From Diadema setosum (lineage: Eukaryota; Echinodermata; Echinoidea; Diadematoida; Diadematidae), in the NCBI GenBank assembly GCA_033980235.1, contig CM067064.1, positions 33,635,497 to 33,699,496 of the forward strand: a stretch of DNA of 64,000 bases. The letters run 5' to 3'. A program made the position numbers and the translations under genes. Positions within the stretch are counted from its first letter, which is position 1. Every line of letters begins with the position of its first letter. A model generated the notes under the pieces. It was not told the DNA's origin and made no database searches. It worked only from the letters and a program-made list of their open reading frames with translations. Below are positions 56,301-64,000 of this stretch, one piece after another.

Positions 56301-57554
56301 ATCTGGAAGTGAAATTATTACTTTTTCTCATGTGAAGCCCTCTATATGCTGATTATAATTTTGGATGGTATATATACAGACTACTGGTAGATGAATGGTA
56401 CAGTTTTAACAAACAAAGAGCCTTCTCCTATTTCAAAACCCACTGTCCATCACTAATTGGAAAACAAGAGCAGATAGTGATACCTGGACCGGTAAGTGAA
56501 GTAGTCATTGAATGCTAAAGGCAATTATACCACTGCTGCAAAGCAAGGGGGGAGGGGGGAGGAGAAAAAGAAAAGAATGAATGGGAGGGACTTTGAGATG
56601 AATGCAGCCCAGTTAAAGTTTAGCCTCAATGCCCTTACCCAAAATATCATAACAGAGACATACATGCCCAATCCTTGCAATATCTCTCATCAATAACTCA
56701 AAAGACAATACGTAATCAATTTCTAATTAATCTCTCAGCCTTCCCAATCAAGGGGCAGATCTATGAAAACATAGCTACACGAAATCTTGCAGTGAGTTAT
56801 CACGATGTAATAAGTTCTGTGAGTATAAAAGAAAAGAAGGATCAATAGGTGGAGAAGGACAGAAAGATAGAGAGATGGGAAGAAAACTGAGGGATGAAGA
56901 GTAGAGAGTGGAGACATAATTTTATAAGACAGGTTGGCAACATTACAATGTGGTAGCCATTGCCGGGGGCTGCATTGTCACATGTTTCCAAGCGTGTGAG
57001 AATCGCCGCTTTTTTTTTTCCTTCGAGAAAGAGCAAGGGAACGCTGGCGTTTTATGGGTCCAATGCCCCACACGGGAGGGAGCGTGACACCCCTTGTCAA
57101 ATTACTCACGACCAGGATATGGAGAAATTAGTAGGGACATTAATTGGATTGTTTCATCACGCACTTGTTAACGCGGTCCGGTCCGCAAATTGACCGCCAT
57201 CTTCTGGCTGTCAATCAGTCAGACGTTCGGTCAGTTCATGAGGATTTATTGAGATTTTTCAGGACCTGGGAAAAGTCTAGGGATTAGGTTTCTAAACCTT
57301 ACAAGCTGCTTGTTGACTTTCTCTTTTTATTCTGTCTCTTTGTTACCTTCAGTATTGTGTCATAATCATTATGTTACCGAGTAATCATGTGAGCTGTGTG
57401 AATTTCATGAATGCATTGAAATAAGAATTGCTGGAAAGATATTGAGAATTTCAGTGTTCTGTAATAATGGTGTCATGTTTTGTAGAGTGTCACCCCCCCC
57501 CCCCTCCCCCGAATTGTTCATCATAGATAATTAAAGGTCCAAGTCAGATAAGTA
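53336..57554. other. Long non-coding stretch
   Basis: No gene recognised. Two more GC-rich, complex blocks stand out: 54660-54910 (with GGCGCCATCTT) and 56950-57240 (with CATTAATTGGATTG and GACCGCCATCTT). They look unlike the surrounding AT-rich DNA and might be enhancers or cryptic exons. Confidence 0.35.
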
Positions 57555-57763
57555 AAGTAAAGCCAGAAATTTTTTGTTTGCATGACTCTTTCGTGAATTC
57601 TGCAAGTAACCAAAGTCGCTGGAAGTAAAATGCATGTGAAAGTCTTTGTCCACACAATGCATGGAATGCCACTAGCAGTTCACGAAAATTTCATGCCATG
57701 GAAAAGGACCTCAGCTTCGATTTGTGGGAATTTCCTGCCATGAATGTTTTTGGCCTTACAGTA
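57555..57763. mobile_element. Family J element, copy 4
   Basis: AGTAAAGCCAGAAATTTTTT at the left and CATGAATGTTTTTGGCCTTA near the right, with the internal AAAATGCATGTGAAAG block. Confidence 0.7.
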
Positions 57764-57844
57764 ACTGTAAATGCCATATAAAAGGAACATGATATTTTGC
57801 AAATCAGGACTTATAAGGCAATTGTATGAGTGATTAATATGCAA

Positions 57845-58142
57845 TTAAAGGGACTGTACAGTACTGGATTCATGTTTTGAACATTCCTAAGTGAGATAAT
57901 GAAAAGCCTCTTATGAAATATGAAAGAACATGTAATTTTAATGCCATAACTTTATTATCATCTCTTTGTTTCACCTCGTTTTTGGATATCTCGGCCATTT
58001 CAAAGCTGATTTTCATCGAATAAACTTTTGATACCCCTTAGAACTGCATGCTCTTTGACATCTCATAGAGTGGTTTCTGAATATCTCGCAAAACGTTACA
58101 AGCTAAATCCTCACCTCGACCAGAACTGTACACACCCTTTAA
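57845..58142. mobile_element. Family C element, copy 4, internally shortened
   Basis: TTAAAGGGACTGTACAGTAC at the left and GTACACACCCTTTAA at the right. At 298 bp it lacks part of one arm. Its right TTAA (58139-58142) is shared with a family D copy. Confidence 0.88.
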
Positions 58143-58230
58143 CCCGCTGAGGACGAGTCCTGAGTATACCAGGCAAGGGGTCTATGAAAAATACATGTTG
58201 TAGCAAATTATCCTGTCTTCAACAGGTTAA
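58139..58230. mobile_element. Family D element, copy 4
   Basis: TTAACCCGCTGAGGACG at the left and CTTCAACAGGTTAA at the right. The palindrome is eroded. Confidence 0.88.
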
Positions 58231-61087
58231 GAACCATGACGACTGAATGAGTATTATTCTCTTTTTTAGAGAAAAGACTGATTTTCCACCTCTGTGATCA
58301 TAGCATTTTACTTGCAGGAGGCAATATCTTCATGGGTTACCAATTCCATTGGTGTCATCAGTTGATAAGGCAATTTGCCAGAATAGAAACACTGTGAAAC
58401 ATATAATGGCCTGTTGAATGTGAATTGATCTTAAGTTTAGTGAACGCTTACAAAGTTGATCAGTGCCATCCGTTTCCTACTTCTTTGAATCACCTGTTCT
58501 TTTTCAACCATCTTTTTTTTTTTCTTCTTTCTCATACATCATTCTTCTGGGACCTGCTGGTTAAAAGCGACTTCTGAATCACCAAATTCTGTAAATCTAA
58601 TTACCGTGCGCTGCAAAGTGATAGAGAAAAATGGAATGACACGACACATACTGTCTGCCACACCATCACATTGAACGAATGTTCGCGACTTGTCAGCACA
58701 TGTGATCTGTGTTGTTAATTGGGAAAGTTCTCGTAATCTCACTGGATGGGAAACTGTCTATCCTTCCTAGGGTCGGCAGAGGGTCAGGAAATAAGCAGCA
58801 AGGTGGGGGGGGGGGTGCAAGGAATTGTCATCTTTCATTTCAGAGCCAGCAGCTCCCCAATAGACCAGTTCGTAATTCCACTTTGCGCATGAGCAGAAAA
58901 AGGTCACTTGTACCAACAGGCATTTAGGTTTGTAAATTCACTGAGATAAGCATCTGTGATGCAATGATTATTCATGTGATCCTTATCTAAATGGTGCTTG
59001 CCAGCACATCCACCTGACAGCAAGAATGGTATTTCATAATACAGAAAATATGATGTTATAACATTCAATACAAAACAATGAAATGGATGCCTGCTAGATT
59101 GTCAACTGATGGAGCAATCTGATCACCTGCTTTAAACGCAAGCTCATTCTTTGTTTGAACATGAATTCCACAAATTGTTATGTCGGGCAAGCTAATGCAT
59201 TATGCCGCTTTGAAAACAGGTGAAGCGCCTAACCAACTTAGAAAAAAGAAAGGTCATTTGTACCAATGTGTACATGAGCTAATTACGAACTTGTTTATCA
59301 ATTGCCTTTATCATCACATGTTCAATGTTGGGGCCTGCAGATGCCACAATGAAACAGAAGAAACGACCATATTTAATTAATACAAATTGCTCTGGCTCTG
59401 CATTTGGAATCATCAAGTTGGTATAAGATGAAAAACCTTCAGGTTCATGTCAACATGTCATATTTTTTTTGGTGTGCGTGTATGTGTGTGTGTGGGCCTA
59501 GATAGCTTCTAACTGTATCTGTTTCTGCAGCAGTAACATTGTTTTAAGTGCAAAAGAGGGAAATGGAAAAAAAAAGAAAAAAAGATGAAATAAGAAGAAA
59601 TAATAGAATTTTAAAAAAGATTGACAGAGAATCTTTGGTTCCCCTGATTGTAGATTAAATTTAATCTTAATTTCTGGTACTCTGATGTTAATCCAATTTG
59701 ATAAAATCTATTAATGTCAGTGTTGGTAAGAAATGCATTGGGATTGCACTTGTACAAACAAATGCAATAATGCATGTCATATAATATGATTTAGAGAGTC
59801 ATGAAGTCTTTAAGAAAAAACAAACTTATGGTTGATATGCTCAATAGGACAATCATTCATTACAGTAAGCCATATATTTCAATTTCTATGCAAGCATTTA
59901 GACTTGTAAGTTTGTTGCCTAGTAGTAAAGAGTAAAGCAAACCAGGCCCATATTATGTGTATTATAATTCTTTAACTACTTAAGACTTTAATTGAATATA
60001 GTCATATGATTATCACAGGGATATTTCTCTATAAAACTTCAATCTCTATCCTCAAACAGCCTGGAATATTCATAGACGTTTAGGTGCTATTGATTTGACA
60101 CAAACTTATGCATATGCACATGTTCTCATAGACTCACTACACACTGTTTTGCTGGACAGGGGGTAGTTTTACTCAAAATAGTACTATCAGTGTACCATTG
60201 GGTCATTACATCCCGTGTTCTTATTGGTCAGACAGGCACACCCTCTAACGGACAGGCACAACAATAGGCTGGGTGAGAGAAAGCGAGATCCGAGCATCAT
60301 TCAATTTTCCATAAATCAATATTCCTTTCTTCTCTCGAGGGGCGAACCCCTCAAACTTTTCTTTCTTCCAGTTCGGTTGCACAACTAAAATGCCCTCACC
60401 TCGTGTTTATTGTGTTTGTTTGTGTTAGGGTTGGCAAAGTGCCAGAAGCGTGGACAACATGGAATGTGGGGGAGGAAACCATGTAGAATGAGTTCTAGTC
60501 ACGAGCCAGAACTTTGTGATAAAAAGCTACAATTGATAATCTTGCTACAACGCTGAATAAAGAGTTCAACTGAAGATGACATGCTAATATTTTATACTGC
60601 AATGAGCATTAGAGGGATTCCAAAATATGTGGTGGTATTTGACAAACTATAGCAGACAATGAGCTTCAGTAACATTTTAGAAAAGGGTTTTATACCTAGT
60701 CAGCTTTTCAGATTTTGTGGGTGGTGTTAATCTTACAATCAGCTGCAACACAGCACCATGATTGGATAGCTTGACACTCCAAATACAAATTATGCGTAGA
60801 ATTAAATGTAATGAGTCTGTATTTTCTCTCTTGTAGGATTCCAATGACCTCTTGTGTACAATATCTGTGTTACTTCTGTTTTACTTTCATTAATTCCATG
60901 CTTTCACCAAATTTTAAACCTCTATTTTTCTGCCTCATTCATTAGTCTAGCATTGACCTTTCTTGTCAGTGTTTTTTTTTTTTTTTTTAATAAGCAGCAT
61001 AAAATGGGTAATTTAGTCAGTTTATGATCAGTATTTCCCTGAAGACCTAGCCCAATTTTTGTTTTCGTACATTTTTTAATCTCTGCG
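58231..61087. other. Non-coding stretch
   Basis: No gene supported. A G run lies near 58805, a TG microsatellite near 59472, and a T run near 60971. Confidence 0.45.
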
Positions 61088-61477
61088 TTAAAGGGATCGT
61101 ATAGTTCTGGTTGAGACCTAATTTCAGGTTTCTAACATTTTTTTGTGAGATAATGAGAAACCTCTCATGAAATATGAAAGAGCATGTAATTCTATGAGGA
61201 ATTCAACATTTATTTGATGAAAATTGATTTTGAAATGGCTGAGATAACCAAAAAAGAGTGATTCTAAGAAAGTGTGGGACCCACACTTTATTACGATTGC
61301 TTTGTTTTACTTTGTTTTTGGATGCTTCAGTAATTCCAAACCCGATTTTCATCATATAAACTTTGAATTCCTCTTAAAATGGTATGTTCTGTACTACATT
61401 ATAGGTGTTTTCTTGGTATCTCGCAAAAAGTTTAAAGCCCAATTCTCATCTCCACCAATACTATACTATCCCTTTAA
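61088..61477. mobile_element. Family C element, copy 5
   Basis: TTAAAGGGATCGTATAGTTC at the left and a TACTATCCCTTTAA right end. It is the clearest full-length copy (390 bp), with the centre at AGTGTGGGACCCACACT. Confidence 0.9.
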
Positions 61478-61733
61478 AGTCCTCCTTTCGTTCTTTGGAG
61501 TCTATAGGAGCCTTTTTAAAAATTCAATTCACCACAAACTTCCTGCAATTAATCATCAAGATGGTATAACAAACACCTTGTTGGAGATGAAGACTTCATA
61601 AAAGAGCCTCTTAGTGGAAATAACTTTTGTTTATTTTATCTTGAGATGAAAGTATTGTCTCTCTATCTTTATCAATCTTACACTGTTATCATATTTCATT
61701 ATTTCTTATATTCATTATTTCTCATCCACACAG
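61478..61733. other. Non-coding spacer
   Basis: Ends in the acceptor-like TTTCTCATCCACACAG at 61718-61733. Confidence 0.4.
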
Positions 61734-62976
61734 GTGTTTGTTTGTGTAAGTCCAAAGAACCCTCCAAGAGGAGCCAGTGGTGGCTCACTGTGGACTTTCT
61801 GAAATGTGTCATCATGAGGCTCTGGACTTCAACTTTACAACAGCCACGTTGGAGGACAAGCACAAATGGAGGACTAGATTTTGTCATGTTGGAGAAGGAA
61901 GTCAGACAACCTTGCAAATTCACCTCCTGTAATGACAACTTTTTTGGTGGCAAACAGAATTTACCAACGTGTGGAAGCGCTCAAAGAATAATTGCCATCC
62001 TATGACTCTTGGATTTTATATATGCCAGGATGATGGAAGTGCATTTATCCTCTACGACTTTGAGCACTGAATGCATGAAGCAAATTTTTGACATCTCTTT
62101 TGTACAGTCGCACCTCTCAGAGGACAAACTCTCCTTGTATATATATTTTACAACAAAAGACAATTTCAATTCAACTTCTTGGTCTCTCTCTAGATTTTGT
62201 AAAGGCTGATGTCTCTGCAATCATGGATTGCTGTGAATTTTGTGTAAATAACAGGACAATAAAAATTGTTTGTCAATGGTGCTTTCTCATAAATGAAGAA
62301 AATGTATATTCCATTGTGGGGTCATCTCCATGGCAACATGACCCCATAGTGGCAGTTGAAGATGTCCACCACTGTGGGATAACATGAGATGATAGCAGAG
62401 TAGCTGATGAGGAGGTACTACTGTCTGTGAGCCAGCCCCCTCCTCTCAACTCTCCTGATGGTAGGAGTGATGATAAAAAGGTACTCTGATGAGCTTGCTT
62501 CCATCTCACATCTCCTGATGATGTGGTCAGCATCTCCAACATCCCAGACCCTGCCCACTCTACAAACTCAGCTGGCGCCAGCGGACATCGCAGCGGAACC
62601 TGTCAGATTTCCCGAGGAGAGCAGAAACGAAATGGAGCAGATGTGTCTCTGAAGTGAGGTTCTGCATCCCTTTTTCCTTTCAGTCATATGTTCAAAGATG
62701 CAATCACAATTCACTTTGTTTTGATTCCAAAAAAGGGAAGAGATATTCAACGTGAATATCCTCCTTTCCATGGAGACCACATACAGGGAAGATGGATACA
62801 TCATTTAATGATACATGAGTCAAGATGAGATGCTCACATTTTTGCAGATGAAGAAAGATGTGAGGAGGATGACTTTTCAGCAATGCATCAGCCATTCATT
62901 TTGTAACCAAAAGTTCTCATTAGTGGGGCAACCAGACTCTTAAGAAAAACAAAGCACAACAAAATACCACACCACA
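61734..62976 (+). other. Possible transcribed region with broken frames
   Basis: Follows an acceptor-like site. One frame is open at 61750-61929 for 60 codons (for example PVVAHCGLSEMCHHEALDF). Another runs from 62088 to 62654, broken only by TGA codons at 62385, 62487 and 62490 (with DEEVLLSVSQPPPLNSPDG and SISNIPDPAHSTNSAGAS). The composition is more balanced than the neighbours. It could be a decayed gene or an untranslated exon. No family is recognised, and the minus strand also has frames of similar length. Confidence 0.3.
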
Positions 62977-63214
62977 ATGATCAGAGATGTCCTGGAAGAT
63001 TGCATACTTGGAAGCCACTTGTGTTGTCTGTCACGACCAGTAGCTGGAACCTCAAGGATGAATGAGTTTTCTGTACGTCTACTGACTAGACGGAGGGGTC
63101 TCCATGACGATTGGTCTGCTCCCAGTGGTCTCATGGTGCCTGATCTTCCACTGCAGGGATGTATGATACGGAGTAGAGTGCCAAGGAATCCAAAGATAAT
63201 GTATCTCATCACAA
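62977..63214 (+). CDS. Possible exon, partial gene running off the window
   Basis: An ATG with A at -3 opens MIRDVLEDCILGSHLCCLSR. The frame stays open for about 79 codons until a strong donor CACAAG|GTAAGC at 63215. The other two frames have several stops. If real, it is a first or internal exon whose next exons lie beyond 64000. Family unknown; Cys and Arg content is high for a chance frame but not decisive. Confidence 0.3.
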
Positions 63215-63328
63215 GGTAAGCAACATTATCATGTTTTTTGTTTGTTTGTTTGTTTATTGTTTTGGGGATTCAAAGTAGACCTGTGTGCCTCATGTGAGGA
63301 CCACTTTACTGCACAATTCTGTTTTTTC

Positions 63329-63420
63329 TTAACCCATTGAAGACGAGTCCCAGTATACTTGGACAAGAGTTTACGGGAAATGCATGTTGTAGCAAAATCA
63401 GTCCATCCTCAATGGGTTAA
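63329..63420. mobile_element. Family D element, copy 5
   Basis: TTAACCCATTGAAGACG at the left and ATCCTCAATGGGTTAA at the right, with the GTAGCAAAATCA core shared by all copies. Confidence 0.88.
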
Positions 63421-63447
63421 TATTCTCTTGTCTTTTGGTAGTCAACT

Positions 63448-63475
63448 TTTACTGAATTGAATTGAATTGAATTAA
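63448..63475 (+). repeat. (GAATT)n microsatellite
   Basis: Four to five GAATT units. The unit is the same as the 3' tail of the LINE at 3069 but there is no adjoining LINE sequence that I can see. Confidence 0.85.
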
Positions 63476-63550
63476 TTTGTTTCATATGGCTGCGAAAGAA
63501 TTGATCTGTCAAAGTTTGTATGATCAAGCAACCACATGAACAATGGCTTA

Positions 63551-63672
63551 AGGTCCCCTCTGAAGGACTTCAGGTAATGAGGATAAAGTACCTTGCCCAG
63601 GGGCACAACTGCTGTAGCTAGGAGACTTAAACTAGGGGCCTTGAGATTGACAGTCCAGGGTCTTATCCCTGG
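63551..63672 (-). repeat. tRNA-like SINE fragment, copy 2
   Basis: Aligns with 566-690 through TCCCCTCTGA, TACCTTGCCCAGGGGCACAA and CTGCTGTAG. The B-box region is eroded (TAGTTTAAGTCTCC on the minus strand). Confidence 0.55.
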
Positions 63673-63807
63673 TCTTTTGTTAATGTGTTCATTTATTTAA
63701 GCAATTACCACATACTTATGTATGGGTGTGTGTCTGTGTATTTAAAAAGAAAAAAAAGTAAAGTTGTCATTTGGATAAGAAACTTGCTCAAAACGTGAAC
63801 TGCACAA

Positions 63808-64000
63808 TTAAAGAGATGATATAATTTTGGTTGAGACCTAACTTCAGGTTGCTAACAGTTTTTGGCGAGATAATGAGAAACCTTTTATGAAATATGAAAG
63901 AGCATGTAATTCCAACAGGGATTCAATGTTTATTTGATGAAAATTGGTTTTGAAATGGCTGAGATATCCAAAACAGAGCAATCCTAATAAAAAGTGGGAC
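63808..64000. mobile_element. Family C element, copy 6, cut by the window end
   Basis: Starts TTAAAGAGATGATATAATTT and follows copy 5 closely through GAGAAACCTTTTATGAAATA to the last base. The right half lies outside. Confidence 0.88.

Overview
The window is nuclear DNA of an animal, most likely a marine invertebrate deuterostome of echinoderm or hemichordate type. This is an inference from an AT-rich composition, very low gene density, GT-AG introns, a metazoan inward-rectifier potassium channel, CR1/L2-type and L1-type retroelement proteins, and a dense load of short inverted-repeat elements. The species cannot be fixed from sequence alone.

Only one host gene is beyond doubt: a Kir (inward-rectifier K+ channel) on the + strand at 34536-35888. 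Its whole coding region lies in one exon, bounded by a good acceptor at 34425 and a good donor at 35917, so the introns fall in the untranslated regions. A second host gene is proposed on the - strand between about 20.9 and 14.1 kb. Three short exons (15357-15482, 15143-15204, 14106-14180) have good splice sites and matching phases, and a CpG-rich promoter-like block lies at 20.70-20.94 kb. Its product is not recognised. A possible further locus begins near 61.7 kb and may run off the right end.

Layout. 0-3 kb: AT-rich DNA with three copies of a 116-bp repeat and a tRNA-like SINE. 3.07-7.5 kb: a nearly complete LINE on the - strand with an intact 1043-residue endonuclease/reverse transcriptase. 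7.7-10.8 kb: a degenerate tandem array of roughly 0.45-0.85 kb units. 11.7-12.9 kb: an ORF1-only retroelement. 13.5-20.9 kb: the proposed - strand gene, whose large intron holds a 265-bp tandem duplication and a four-level nest of transposons. 21.6-24.8 kb: four further inverted-repeat elements, one carrying a nested hAT-like element. 24.8-31.6 kb: mostly unique AT-rich DNA. 31.6-33.4 kb: a chain of TTAA-flanked elements upstream of the Kir exon. 34.4-35.9 kb: the Kir exon. 35.9-61.5 kb: long AT-rich non-coding DNA with scattered copies of the same element families. 61.7-63.2 kb: the possible terminal locus. The last 0.7 kb holds one 92-bp TTAA element, a second SINE copy and a truncated element.

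The most notable biology is in the repeats. At least three families of non-autonomous elements (about 92, 370-390 and 570 bp) end in TTAA, abut one another so that they share the TTAA, and twice occur as the same ordered pair. One LINE is interrupted by an inverted-repeat element, which holds a 1.5-kb repeat rich in TGACCT half-sites, which in turn holds a 199-bp element with telomere-like DNA and a perfect 9-bp target duplication.
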